The translations under genes were made by a program, and so were the position numbers. Below are positions 9,216 to 18,523 of a DNA stretch of 64,000 nucleotides, one piece after another; the first letter of the stretch is position 1; every line of letters starts with the position of its first letter. This DNA comes from Aerococcus mictus (GTDB lineage Bacteria > Bacillota > Bacilli > Lactobacillales > Aerococcaceae): positions 2,053,297-2,117,296 of the forward strand of contig NZ_CP132985.1 in the NCBI RefSeq assembly GCF_003286595.3, in the 5' to 3' direction. The notes beneath the pieces are model-generated. The model was given only the letters and a program-made list of their open reading frames with translations, was not told the DNA's origin and made no database searches.

Positions 9216-10931
9216 TTAAGCGATATGGAAAAACTTGCGCAGACGTTCTGCCTGCTTGTGACCGATAATGACATCCAGTTGCCGGCCCTTAGCGATAGCG
9301 GCGACATAAACGATAACACCCACACTAGCCAGTACTAGTAATTCCACTATGGCGCCCAAGCGATTAGGGGCGCCGATAACGACCTTGAAAAAGATCAAGA
9401 GTAGACCATCAGCCAGTAGCATGAGTCCACTCGCCTTCAGAGCCCCTGATAAGCGCGACAAGATCGCCTTGGCTCCTAACTTTACCTGCGAGCGAATGAC
9501 CAGTAGGTAGTAAACACACATATAGACGAAGGCCAAGATGGAGGCATACATAGCCCCCTCACTACCAAAGACCGCCAGGAGCGGAAATTGAACGATCAAC
9601 TTCATCGCTACCCCAAAGACAATCCCAATCATGGCCCGTTTTTGGTCATCCATGGCTTGGAGAACCATCACTAAAACCGAGAAGAGTCCCATGGGAATCG
9701 CCATCACTGAAGAGACCTGTAAGTACCATTCACCTAGGGGGTCATAAATCCCATAGAGGAGTTGGTAAACCGGACCAGCAACCAGGGCCATCCCCAAGGA
9801 AGCCGGTAACATAACTAGACTGAAAAGATTCAAGGTATGTAAGATCACTTCCCGAGTTTTGGTGAAGCTGGCCTTGACCTTTTGTGTCAACTTGGCCCGG
9901 CGGTAGTGGGTCAATTCCCGAATATAGGTATCGGTCACCACTGGAACCGAAGTCGAAGCAATGGCGGTCGCAAAGGAGAGGATGATTTGAATCACCCGCC
10001 GCGCATTAGCGTTGAAGACCCCATATTGGTAGACTAGTTGATCATGGGGTAAGTCACTCACCTGCTGCATCATCGGCATATAGGTATTCATATCGATCAA
10101 ATTGATGGCTTCAACAATTGACCCGGTGATGACAAAGGGAATGGCCACCCGGACAATCTCGAATAAGAGGCTTTTGGTAGACACCGTATTGGTATCCACA
10201 TAACCTTCTGGCATCTGGTACTGGTCCTTATCACGGATATAATAGAAAACCAAAGTGATAATGGCTACCACCGCACCGATAAAGGCCGCAAAGGTGGAGT
10301 GTCCAACCGCTGCCGCCACCGAGCCATCTAAGAGTTGGCGGATCACATAAACCGCCACCAGCATATAGGCTACCCGGGCGATCTGCTCGGTCACCTGGGA
10401 GATGGCACTCTGCTTCATCTCCAGATAGGCTTGAAAGCCCCCTCTAAGAATAGATAAGAGGGGGATCACGGCCAAGGCCGGCACCAAAGAGCGGATGACT
10501 AAGACCACATCCTCTTCGCTAGCCGCAGGTAAATTCTGCGACAGGGCCGGCGCTGCCAGGTAAAGGAGGAGGGCACAGACTAGACCGGTGATGGTCATTA
10601 GAATGGTCCCACTCTTAAAGAGCCGGCGACTGGTCCCATATTCTCCCCGGGCCATGTAATTGGTCATCTGCTTAGAAATGGCGGCCGGCACGCCAGCAAT
10701 GGCCACCGATAAGAAAATCAAATAATAATTGTAACCAATACTATACAAGGCATTGGCCTGGGTTCCCGTATGGGGGTCTCCAATCCAACGCATCCAAGGA
10801 ATAATATAGAGGACCCCGATGATCCGTGAGACCATACTGGATATGGACATCCAGGCCGATCCTTCATTCAATTTGGCTTTTGCGCGTGCTTCCTGGTCGA
10901 TGGTTTCCAGGTCTTTTTCATTTTTTGGCAT
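9216..10931 (-). CDS. murJ: Lipid II flippase of the MurJ/YtgP (SpoVB-like) family
   Basis: About 571 residues, nearly all in hydrophobic segments (about 14), with a charged cytoplasmic N-terminus. The profile and the segments GYNYYLIFLSVAIAGVPAAI and RGGFQAYLEMKQSAISQ match the MOP-superfamily YtgP/MurJ group, which moves the peptidoglycan precursor lipid II across the membrane. The frame opens at 10958, but GGGAG lies seven bases before the ATG at 10931, the better start. It is divergent from a FemABX peptidyltransferase, so the two neighbours share the peptidoglycan pathway. The assignment to MurJ rather than another polysaccharide flippase is by family resemblance. Confidence 0.82.
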   Translation of the reverse strand: MPKNEKDLETIDQEARAKAKLNEGSAWMSISSMVSRIIGVLYIIPWMRWIGDPHTGTQANALYSIGYNYYLIFLSVAIAGVPAAISKQMTNYMARGEYGTSRRLFKSGTILMTITGLVCALLLYLAAPALSQNLPAASEEDVVLVIRSLVPALAVIPLLSILRGGFQAYLEMKQSAISQVTEQIARVAYMLVAVYVIRQLLDGSVAAAVGHSTFAAFIGAVVAIITLVFYYIRDKDQYQMPEGYVDTNTVSTKSLLFEIVRVAIPFVITGSIVEAINLIDMNTYMPMMQQVSDLPHDQLVYQYGVFNANARRVIQIILSFATAIASTSVPVVTDTYIRELTHYRRAKLTQKVKASFTKTREVILHTLNLFSLVMLPASLGMALVAGPVYQLLYGIYDPLGEWYLQVSSVMAIPMGLFSVLVMVLQAMDDQKRAMIGIVFGVAMKLIVQFPLLAVFGSEGAMYASILAFVYMCVYYLLVIRSQVKLGAKAILSRLSGALKASGLMLLADGLLLIFFKVVIGAPNRLGAIVELLVLASVGVIVYVAAIAKGRQLDVIIGHKQAERLRKFFHIA

Positions 10932-11183
10932 CATTACTCTCCCAGAATTGTTTGACATGTTTTTTATACATCATAATCCTACTTATTGTACTCAAATTTA
11001 GCCATCAATTCAATACAACTTCCCTTGGCTCTGTCAGTCAGCCCCTTAAGCTCCATCGCTCTAGGGCAAAAATTGCCTGAGCTTTAGGCAGTTTTTTGCT
11101 ATAATGGGAGCTGTTAGACAAGATTTCGCTTATGTTTAGTAAAATAAATATAAAAGCAATTACACAATTAGCAAAGGACTATT

Positions 11184-12428
11184 ATGATTTTTAAAGAAAT
11201 TTCAGCCGATCAACTTGAACACTTTCAACAAAAGCAGCCCGACCGTCACTTCTTTACCCAGGGCGCTGACTACCAACGCCTGGCCGAAAGCAACCAGACC
11301 ACTTCCAAAATCCTGGCGGTCGTCGAAGGCGAGTCCCTACTGGCTTATGCCACCTTCATCTACTACCCCTACAAAAAGTTTTTCTACAAGGTGACCACCC
11401 AATTCGGTCCCATTATGGATTACACTAACCAAGACCTGGTCGATTTCTACTTCCACCACTTAAAAAATTACTTTAAGAAGAATTGGCGGGTCCTCTGTGT
11501 CCGGGTCAACCCCTTCCTCAATGAACGCTACTTCTCCGATGTCGACTTTATCGAGGATAATCCCCAAGCAAATGAGGTAGATAAGATCCTTCAGGCGGAA
11601 GGCTATATTAAAACTGACCATGACCTCTTCGATGATCCCACCCTGGCCACTCGTTGCGTCTTTTCCAAGGATTTGACCGGACTCACTAAGGATAATCTCC
11701 TGAAGCATGTCTCGCAAATTGCCCGCTACACCATCAACCGCACTATCAAGGAAGGCGTGCAAGTGCGGCCACTAAATATTTACGATGAAGCGGACTGTAA
11801 AATCCTCGATGCCATCAACCAAGAGACCTCAGAGCGGATTGGTTTTGAACTTAGAGACGCTAAATACTTCAAAAATCTCAAAAACATCCTCAAAGACGAC
11901 CTCATCCTCGCCCTGGCCTATATTGATTGTGACTACTTCCTGATCCAAACCAAAGAGACCATCGCCAAGCTCAAAGAAGAACGTCAGGACCTGGAAGACA
12001 AACTCGCCCTGGGTAAGGTCAACCCTAAAAAGACCAAGAATAAAATCCGCGAGCTCAATGAAAATATCGGTATTTGGGAAAAGAAAATTGAAAAGATCCA
12101 AAAGTTGAAGGAAGAAGAAGGCAATATCGTCAACCTGGCCTGCGCCAGCTTTATCCAATCGGCTGAGGACTTTATTTACTTCTCCAGTGGCGCCTTCAGC
12201 AAGTTTACCCGCTTTGAAGGGCCCTACGCCATCCTCTACCGTATGCTCCTAGAGGCCATTGACAAGGACTTTAGCTACTTTAATTTCTATGGGACCAGTA
12301 GCGACTTTTCTGAAGAGGGACCTGATTACGGCGTCCTCCAATTCAAGCGTAACTTCAAGGGGAATATTGAATGGTTCATGGCCAACTACGAATTAAGAAA
12401 TGCCCTAGGGAAAATTGTTTCTTGGTAA
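11184..12428 (+). CDS. FemABX family peptidyltransferase
   Basis: A 414-residue aminoacyl-tRNA-dependent ligase of the FemA/FemX/MurM type, which adds interpeptide-bridge amino acids to lipid II. Two GNAT-like halves are interrupted at about residues 255-315 by a charged helical arm rich in K and E (ETIAKLKEERQDLEDKL), the coiled-coil arm seen in FemA. Length matches FemA (about 420). The stretch from about 345, which includes YAILYRML and GTSSDF, fits the family C-terminal domain. AAAGGA precedes the ATG. It is divergent from the murJ-type gene. Which bridge residue it adds cannot be read from the sequence. Confidence 0.88.
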   Translation: MIFKEISADQLEHFQQKQPDRHFFTQGADYQRLAESNQTTSKILAVVEGESLLAYATFIYYPYKKFFYKVTTQFGPIMDYTNQDLVDFYFHHLKNYFKKNWRVLCVRVNPFLNERYFSDVDFIEDNPQANEVDKILQAEGYIKTDHDLFDDPTLATRCVFSKDLTGLTKDNLLKHVSQIARYTINRTIKEGVQVRPLNIYDEADCKILDAINQETSERIGFELRDAKYFKNLKNILKDDLILALAYIDCDYFLIQTKETIAKLKEERQDLEDKLALGKVNPKKTKNKIRELNENIGIWEKKIEKIQKLKEEEGNIVNLACASFIQSAEDFIYFSSGAFSKFTRFEGPYAILYRMLLEAIDKDFSYFNFYGTSSDFSEEGPDYGVLQFKRNFKGNIEWFMANYELRNALGKIVSW

Positions 12429-12458
12429 GACTGACCGCTAGCTATAGTAAAAATAAGA

Positions 12459-12496
12459 CGCTGGTGAAGCTACACATGCTCCACCAGCGCCTTTTT
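12459..12496 (+). terminator. Terminator after the FemABX gene
   Basis: A CGCTGGTG stem pairs with CACCAGCG across a 14-base loop and is followed by CCTTTTTC. Confidence 0.85.
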
Positions 12497-12615
12497 CTTG
12501 TGGACATTATTGACTAAAGCTTCTTTTTACTCGCTCAAAACCTTCCCTTAGAGCGGTCTAATACTTGTTGAGCTTTCATCTTATATCTATCTAAAGCCCA
12601 TCAAAGGATCTACCC

Positions 12616-13350
12616 TTATTTTGTTTTAGCTAATTCTTGACAAGATAATTGGTAGAATAGGCCCGTAACCCCCACATTGACTAAAAGGAATAAAACCAGT
12701 TCAGCCAAGCTAAAGTCTTCAAGCGATCGACTGCGTAAGGCCACCATGACTTGAGAGTAAGGATAGAACGGCACCAAGTTTTCATTGATGAAGAGCAAGA
12801 CAAAGCCACCCATAGCACCTAGGGCAGAAAGGCCCACTGACTGGCTAAAATTTCTGCTTTTAGAAAAGAGATAACTCTGAATAGAAAGAATGCTTGCCGA
12901 GGCCAACACTGACAGGGCAAGCCACTTTAAATTGACCAAGACATCCAGCGATAAAGCCAGGTCTGCAGCCAACACGCCTCCAAGATAAACTAAGAAAAGC
13001 ATGACCTGGACGAGAACGACGATTCCAAGAACTGCTATCAGTTTACTAAAAAGCAGCTTCCAAATCGATACGGCATTGGCTCGAAGCATTTCGATATTTT
13101 TTCTTTCAAATTCTTGATTTAAGCTCATCGCCATAAATATAGCCAACATGGGCGCCGATAAAACCTGGCTGTAATAAAAAGTCAGCTGGCCCCACATGAC
13201 TTGATATTGGGTACCTTCAGTAAAAACGGACTGGTTGGCAAAATAGATCCCCAAACCAATAAAGCTGGCTATGGCCAGAAAGACCAAGCCGATACAGAAT
13301 AATTGGACTTTTCTCAATTTATACCATTCTTGTGCTAGATAGTCTCTCAT
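12616..13350 (-). CDS. LanG-like ABC-2 permease (lantibiotic immunity type)
   Basis: About 244 residues with six hydrophobic segments; resembles MutG/EpiG-type immunity permeases. The frame opens at 13443, but the ATG at 13350 overlaps the stop of the upstream permease as ATGA, which marks coupled translation and sets the start. It is the third gene of an ATPase-permease-permease cluster. The assignment rests on the F-E-G gene order and the hydrophobic profile; no bacteriocin biosynthesis gene is nearby. Confidence 0.72.
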   Translation of the reverse strand: MRDYLAQEWYKLRKVQLFCIGLVFLAIASFIGLGIYFANQSVFTEGTQYQVMWGQLTFYYSQVLSAPMLAIFMAMSLNQEFERKNIEMLRANAVSIWKLLFSKLIAVLGIVVLVQVMLFLVYLGGVLAADLALSLDVLVNLKWLALSVLASASILSIQSYLFSKSRNFSQSVGLSALGAMGGFVLLFINENLVPFYPYSQVMVALRSRSLEDFSLAELVLFLLVNVGVTGLFYQLSCQELAKTK

Positions 13351-14099
13351 GCTAAGGTCCCCTTTCTGGCAATCATAGCCCGGACGACAATCGCTATGAT
13401 AGCTAGGTAAAGCAAATAAAGCAGTAAGCGTAATCCCAGACACCCATCCAAAACATAGTTGTAAGAACTACCATCAATCAGGTTAAATTTATAGGGGGCT
13501 AAGTAGCCTGCCCCTAAAAAAGGCAGGATAAAACTCCAAAGCGCTGAGGTTTTTGAGGCTAAAACCAGTCCAAAAAAGCCACCCATAAAACCTAAGGATA
13601 ACAAAAGCCCTTGTTTTTCGATCACCAGCGCCAGGAATAAATAAAGAGTGATCAAGCTGAAACTGGCCAGAAATTGTCCAGTCACTTGCAGGAGACTGAT
13701 TGATAGAGGAACATAGGCCCCATGGCTATAGGCATATAGAGTCACAAGCCCGGTTTGGACGATTGCAATCAGCAGGAAAAATAAGGCCGTGAGGAGTAAT
13801 TTACTATCAAAAATCTTCAGTGTGCTTCTGCCATTGGCATTTTGCAGTTTAAAGGTCTGCCCCATTCTTTCATTGTTAACAATTCGACTGGTAAAAATAC
13901 TAATGGCTATGGGGAGTAAGAGGCTGTTAACGGTTTGATTGTTAAACAAGACCCCTACCGCATCTAGTTGGCGGCTGGAAAACTCACTACCTAAACTAAC
14001 TAGATTCCATAGCAAGGCTATTAGCATCAGGATGACTGCGATCGAAAATGACCGGGTTCGGCGACTCTTTAAAAGTTCGATTTGTAAAGCTTTCACCAT
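13347..14099 (-). CDS. LanE-like ABC-2 permease (lantibiotic immunity type)
   Basis: A 250-residue membrane protein. The N-terminus VKALQIELLKSRRTRSF is typical of MutE/EpiE/BcrB-like permeases, where a short cytoplasmic helix precedes the first membrane segment. About six hydrophobic segments follow. It starts one base after the ATPase gene and overlaps the next permease by four bases, so all three are one transcription unit. Such transporters usually expel cell-envelope-active peptides (lantibiotics, bacitracin) from the membrane. Confidence 0.75.
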   Translation of the reverse strand: MVKALQIELLKSRRTRSFSIAVILMLIALLWNLVSLGSEFSSRQLDAVGVLFNNQTVNSLLLPIAISIFTSRIVNNERMGQTFKLQNANGRSTLKIFDSKLLLTALFFLLIAIVQTGLVTLYAYSHGAYVPLSISLLQVTGQFLASFSLITLYLFLALVIEKQGLLLSLGFMGGFFGLVLASKTSALWSFILPFLGAGYLAPYKFNLIDGSSYNYVLDGCLGLRLLLYLLYLAIIAIVVRAMIARKGTLA

Positions 14100-14100
14100 C

Positions 14101-15009
14101 CTATACCTCCTTGGTTAACTGTAGAAAAATATCTTCCAAACTTTCCTGTTTGGACTCGATTCTAAAAAGCGGGAAACCCGTCTCAACCAAGGCTTTAGCG
14201 ACCATGGCGACTTTGTCATCAGTCGTTGTCTTTATTTTCAAGAGATGGTCCGCCACTTCGAAGTCATTGGGCCCATAGTATTGACTTAACAAGCGCTCTA
14301 AGGCCTGGCATTCAAATTCTCCGCGAAACTCAATCCAATGATTGGCCTTGATTTGGTCAATTTCGCCTTCATAGACCAGTCGCCCCTGGTTAATGATGCC
14401 CACCCGATCAGCCATCTGTTCAATTTCCGATAAAATATGACTGGAAATAAAGACGGTCAAGCCCTGAGTTTTGGCTAGATTAATAATCAATTCTCTGACC
14501 TCGTGGATACCGCTAGGATCTAAGCCGTTGGTCGGTTCGTCAAGAAGTAAGATTTTGGGTTGCTTAACTAAGGCAAAGGCAAGGGCTAAGCGCTGTTTCA
14601 TTCCTAAAGAATAGTCTTTGGCCAGTTTTTTCTGATTCTTCTCTTCAGCTAAACCGACTAATTCAAGGGTTTTCCAAATATTCCGCTTATCGAAACCTAG
14701 CATTTTTTGAAAGACTAGGAGATTTTCATATCCGGTTAAATTGGGATAGTAGGAAGGCTCTTCAATCATTGAGCCGATGTCATTTAAATAATCCCTATTT
14801 TCTAAAATGGATTGACCGCCGACTTCAATCTGACCCGATGAGGGTGGGATTAAGGATAGAATCATCTTCATGGTGGTGGTTTTTCCGGCCCCGTTAGGTC
14901 CCAAGAAACCATAGATTTCTCCTTTTCTCACGGTAAGACGATCCAAGTCAACCGAATGGTGGCCATTAAAGTCCTTCTTCAAATTTTTAAGTTCAATGAT
15001 ATTGGTCAT
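14101..15009 (-). CDS. LanF/BcrA-like ABC transporter ATP-binding protein
   Basis: A 302-residue ATPase. Walker A GPNGAGKTT lies near 37-45, the signature YSLGMKQR near 133-140, and Walker B ILLLDEP near 153-159. SMIEEPSYYPNLTGYENL at the Q-loop is typical of the BcrA/LanF group, whose Q-loop carries a Glu in place of the usual Gln (the E-loop). It leads the three-gene exporter. A perfect inverted repeat lies about 110 bases upstream and may be an operator. No two-component system lies next to it. Confidence 0.88.
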   Translation of the reverse strand: MTNIIELKNLKKDFNGHHSVDLDRLTVRKGEIYGFLGPNGAGKTTTMKMILSLIPPSSGQIEVGGQSILENRDYLNDIGSMIEEPSYYPNLTGYENLLVFQKMLGFDKRNIWKTLELVGLAEEKNQKKLAKDYSLGMKQRLALAFALVKQPKILLLDEPTNGLDPSGIHEVRELIINLAKTQGLTVFISSHILSEIEQMADRVGIINQGRLVYEGEIDQIKANHWIEFRGEFECQALERLLSQYYGPNDFEVADHLLKIKTTTDDKVAMVAKALVETGFPLFRIESKQESLEDIFLQLTKEV

Positions 15010-15121
15010 GTCATGCCTCTTCCTATCAGTAAAACTTTTTGCAATATACTTTTTAGATCATATCTAATTATAGGTTGAAGCAAGTGGACCAGCCTTTACC
15101 TAAACTTACAAATCAAAGGGG

Positions 15122-15145
15122 TAAGCTTACAGTTTTGTAAGCTTA
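15122..15145. promoter_or_regulatory. Perfect palindrome upstream of the LanFEG-like operon
   Basis: TAAGCTTAC and GTAAGCTTA, nine bases each, are separated by six bases. It lies within 15010-15309, a stretch with no gene, upstream of the exporter (minus strand). A TATAAT sits between palindrome and gene on the minus strand. No T-run follows, so an operator is more likely than a terminator. Confidence 0.5.
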
Positions 15146-15243
15146 ATTGATGTTTATTAACTCAAGGCCTGACTACGCTTAGCTGTGCTTATATCTAACC
15201 CCATGGCCCCAGAGAAGAGCCTTTCTTTAACTTCAAGGCAAAG

Positions 15244-15274
15244 AAAAAATGCCATACCATCACTGATATGACAT
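15244..15274 (-). terminator. Terminator after pepT
   Basis: On the minus strand ATGTCATA pairs with TATGGCAT (one G-U pair), followed by six T. It lies about 36 bases after the pepT stop. Confidence 0.75.
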
Positions 15275-15309
15275 TGTTTATCGACATGATTTTGATTTCA
15301 GTCATTGTC

Positions 15310-16530
15310 TTAGCCTTTAATAATGGCCACGATGACATCCTGGAGGGCTTGGAGGCCTTGGGCACTGACGAATTCGTATTGGCCGTGGAGGTTTTCCCCA
15401 CCGGTAAAAATATTCGCGGTCGGGAGACCTTTGAAGTTAAAGACACAGCCATCCATGCCCCCGCGGAAGGGTTGGATATCTGGCTCAATCCCACAATCCC
15501 GGTAGGCTTTCAGGGCCCGCTCCATGACATAGGGGTGGTGGTCGAGGACTTCTTTAATATTCTTGTACTGGTCAGAAATTTCATAGCGGATCCGCGGCCG
15601 TTTGTACTGACTATTGATCTTATCCACCACTTGGGCAAAGATTTCCTTACGTTCTTGGAACTTGGCCTCGTCGTGGTCACGGATAATGAAGACTTGGTGA
15701 ACTTGGCCTAAGTCCCCGTTTTGTTGAGTTAGCATAAAGTAACCCTCATAGCCATCAGTCTTTTCCGGCACTTGGTCTTTGGGTAAGTCATTGACAATTT
15801 GCGCCCCCAAGTGCAAGGGGTTGATGGCATTGCCCTTAGAAGACCCGGGATGGACACTCTTACCTTCAATCCAAACTTCCACCTGGGCCGCATTGAAGGT
15901 CTCTCCTTCAATCTTTCCGACCCGGCCAGAATCAGGAGTATAGGCAAAGTCAGCCCCAAAACCTTCCACGTCAAAGCGGTAGGCCCCTAGGAGACCGATC
16001 TCTTCATCGACCACAAAGGCAATCCTCACCTTCCCATGTTCAATTTCTGGGTGGGCCAGGAGGTATTCCATGGCCCCAATAATTCCCACCATGCCGGCCT
16101 TGTCATCGGCACCGAGCAGGGTGGTCCCATCACTAGTGATCAGAGTTTGACCGACATAGTCTTTGAGGAAGGGAAATTCCGCCACTTCCATGACAATCCC
16201 CTCAGCTTCATTTAATACCAGGTCCTGGCCGTCATAGTCTTCATGGACTTGGGGTTGGATATTCTCCGCATTAAAGTCAGCCGTGTCGACATGGGCAACA
16301 AAGCCAATCACGGGTAAATCCGCTTCTGTCGTTGCCGGCAGGGTAGCCGTCACACAGGCCCGCTGGCGGTCAAAGTCGACCTGGCTCAGGCCCAATTCTT
16401 CCATTTCTCCAGCAATGACTTCTAAGAAATCCAGCTGGCTTTGGGTGCTGGGGAAGGTCTCACTATACATATCAGACCGGGTATTGACCTTAGCATAACG
16501 GATAAAACGATCGGTTAAACTTTCAGCCAT
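15310..16530 (-). CDS. pepT: Peptidase T (aminotripeptidase)
   Basis: A 406-residue cytosolic M20B zinc metallopeptidase that cleaves the N-terminal residue of tripeptides. Metal-ligand motifs are visible: GFVAHVDTADF, the LLGADDKAG segment and FVVDEEIGLLGA with the catalytic Glu pair. Near the C-terminus, PFRGGMDGCVFNFKGLPTANIFTGG is characteristic of PepT. The length is normal and AAAGGA precedes the ATG. It starts about 50 bases after an OppA-like peptide-binding lipoprotein on the same strand, so peptide uptake and breakdown are probably linked. Confidence 0.96.
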   Translation of the reverse strand: MAESLTDRFIRYAKVNTRSDMYSETFPSTQSQLDFLEVIAGEMEELGLSQVDFDRQRACVTATLPATTEADLPVIGFVAHVDTADFNAENIQPQVHEDYDGQDLVLNEAEGIVMEVAEFPFLKDYVGQTLITSDGTTLLGADDKAGMVGIIGAMEYLLAHPEIEHGKVRIAFVVDEEIGLLGAYRFDVEGFGADFAYTPDSGRVGKIEGETFNAAQVEVWIEGKSVHPGSSKGNAINPLHLGAQIVNDLPKDQVPEKTDGYEGYFMLTQQNGDLGQVHQVFIIRDHDEAKFQERKEIFAQVVDKINSQYKRPRIRYEISDQYKNIKEVLDHHPYVMERALKAYRDCGIEPDIQPFRGGMDGCVFNFKGLPTANIFTGGENLHGQYEFVSAQGLQALQDVIVAIIKG

Positions 16531-16583
16531 GGTATCAATCCTTTCTCTGGCTTAATGACTAGGAATCGAGCGGTCCAGTGGAA

Positions 16584-18215
16584 CTAGTTAGCATCCACCA
16601 ATTCTGCTTGACGGAAATCATACTTGGCCCCTACTGAGTGGTAAACGAAGCCCTTCAGGTTTGGATTACGTAAGTGACCTTCATAAGGATGGTAAAGCAC
16701 TAAGAAGCCATAATCATCAACCATGGTATTTTGTGCTTCAATCATATCTTGCCAGCGTTGGTCCACATCGGTCGCATGGTCACCTTCCGCTAGGTCAAGG
16801 AGTTCATTAACTTTAGGATTATTGTAATCCCCAAAATTGGCTGTGGTCTTCGTATTTAAGATATCTAAGAGGTTGATAGCATCAGGTAAAATCGCTGCCC
16901 AACCCGATAAGAAGAGGTCAAAATTCTTCTTGCCTGCTTCTGCTAGGGCGGTTTGTTTTGGCATGGTGCGGATATCTACCGTAACTCCCTCGAGTTCATT
17001 TTGCCATTGGCCTTGTAAGTATTGGGCCACTAGCTTCATTTGCGGATCATCATAAGCTAAGATTTCAAAATGGAATTGGTCTTGACCTAATTCTTTCTTA
17101 GCTTCTTCCAAAGCCTGCTTGGCGGATTCAACATCATAGCGTAAGGCTTTGTCAACATTACCGGCATCATCAGCGAAGTCGTTACCGGTATTTGGATGTT
17201 TGACAAAGTCATGAGGGACAAAGTTTTCCGCTGGCACGGCACCATCGGCCAAGACTCCATTGGCTAATTGGTCGCGGTCTATCACCAAAGATAAGGCCTT
17301 TCTCAAGTTCTTATTCTTAAATTCAGGCCTCTTGGTGTAATTCATGTGGACCATATTGGTGGCCGCTTGGGGCTCAACCACAAAGTTATCGGACCCCTGT
17401 AATTGCTTGGCAGCTTCTCCGGTAATTAGAACGTCATCCACCTCGCCGTTTTCAAAGAGACTAAGGGCAGTTGGTACTTCTTTAATCACTTGGAAGTCTA
17501 CCTTCTGTGGCTTGACATTATCCTTGTCCCAATAGTTCTCATTCTTGACTAATTGCCAGGTTTGATTGCTACCGTCCCAGTTTTCCACAGTGAAGGGCCC
17601 GTTATAGAGCATCTTGTCACTGGAAGTCCCGTAGGCTTCCCCGTGTTCTTCCACAAAGGCTTGGTTTTGAGGGTAGAAAGGCGCGAAAGCCACTACACTG
17701 AGGAAATAAGAAACAGGGTGATTCAATTTGACTTCAAACGTCTTATCATCGATGGCTTTGACCCCTAATTCTTCTACCGGTACTTGGCCCTTAGCTGCCG
17801 CTTCACCATTCACAATGTTAGCGAACATATAAGCGTAACGGGCCGCCTTGTCTGGGTTGACTGCGGTTTGCCAGGCGTAGACAAAGTCATGGGCGGTCAC
17901 CGCTTCCCCATTGGACCACTTGGCATCCCGCAAGTGGAAGGTATAGGTCTTACCATCTTCAGAAACATCGGTCTTTTCTGCTATGGCAGGCTGGGGTTGG
18001 TTATCGGCATCCAAACGATAAAGGCCTTCCACCGTATTCCCCAAGACAGAAAAGCTTTCAATATCACCAACAATGAGGGTGTCTAAGGTCGATAATTCGG
18101 TCTTTACCCCCATTTTAATCGGGCGTTCTTCCTTAGAAGCCCCTCCCGAACAGCCTACTAAGACTAGGCTTACGACTAAGGCCAGCAATAACTGCTGGAG
18201 CTTTCTCCATTTCAT
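16584..18215 (-). CDS. OppA-like peptide-binding lipoprotein
   Basis: About 543 residues: an SBP_bac_5 solute-binding protein for oligopeptides, outside the membrane and lipid-anchored. The signal peptide ends in the lipobox LVGC (Cys near residue 22), followed by the GGASKEE linker. KWSNGEAVTAHDFVYAW and KNENYWDKDNV are family signatures. The frame opens at 18245, but the ATG at 18215 follows AGGAGG with good spacing. No permease or ATPase gene adjoins it, so it probably serves a transporter encoded elsewhere. It is followed by pepT. Confidence 0.93.
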   Translation of the reverse strand: MKWRKLQQLLLALVVSLVLVGCSGGASKEERPIKMGVKTELSTLDTLIVGDIESFSVLGNTVEGLYRLDADNQPQPAIAEKTDVSEDGKTYTFHLRDAKWSNGEAVTAHDFVYAWQTAVNPDKAARYAYMFANIVNGEAAAKGQVPVEELGVKAIDDKTFEVKLNHPVSYFLSVVAFAPFYPQNQAFVEEHGEAYGTSSDKMLYNGPFTVENWDGSNQTWQLVKNENYWDKDNVKPQKVDFQVIKEVPTALSLFENGEVDDVLITGEAAKQLQGSDNFVVEPQAATNMVHMNYTKRPEFKNKNLRKALSLVIDRDQLANGVLADGAVPAENFVPHDFVKHPNTGNDFADDAGNVDKALRYDVESAKQALEEAKKELGQDQFHFEILAYDDPQMKLVAQYLQGQWQNELEGVTVDIRTMPKQTALAEAGKKNFDLFLSGWAAILPDAINLLDILNTKTTANFGDYNNPKVNELLDLAEGDHATDVDQRWQDMIEAQNTMVDDYGFLVLYHPYEGHLRNPNLKGFVYHSVGAKYDFRQAELVDAN

Positions 18216-18523
18216 GTAATTCCTCCTCAGATTAAAATTTTTCAAAATTATTCCTATTATAACAAATTGTCAAACTATTTAATCACTATAAATCCGATTT
18301 CTATTAATCGATTTTCTTGATCGCAGTTAAGTATTTAAAAAAAATGATAAGGCCTCCCTTTATCAGTCTACTCTGGTTTTTAAAAACAGAGAAAAAGTGC
18401 CTATGGCCCGTGTCAATAACACAAGCCTAAGCACTTTTAGGAGTGATTCTATGAAATACCAAGACCTATCTTGGCGATTATTCTTTTCTTACCATTTTTT
18501 AAAATTTAAGCCATGACTAAGCC
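18216..18523. other. Intergenic stretch with one terminator
   Basis: This stretch of about 308 bases carries the promoter region of the OppA-like gene (right of its start on the minus strand) and the terminator at 18392-18438. I saw no gene. Confidence 0.6.
18392..18438. terminator. Terminator after the LPXTG adhesin gene
   Basis: AAAAAGTGC-CTAT-GGC pairs with GCC-TAA-GCACTTTT, so it can act in both directions. It lies about 85 bases after the stop of the minus-strand adhesin gene and shares its stem base with other terminators in the window. Confidence 0.8.
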
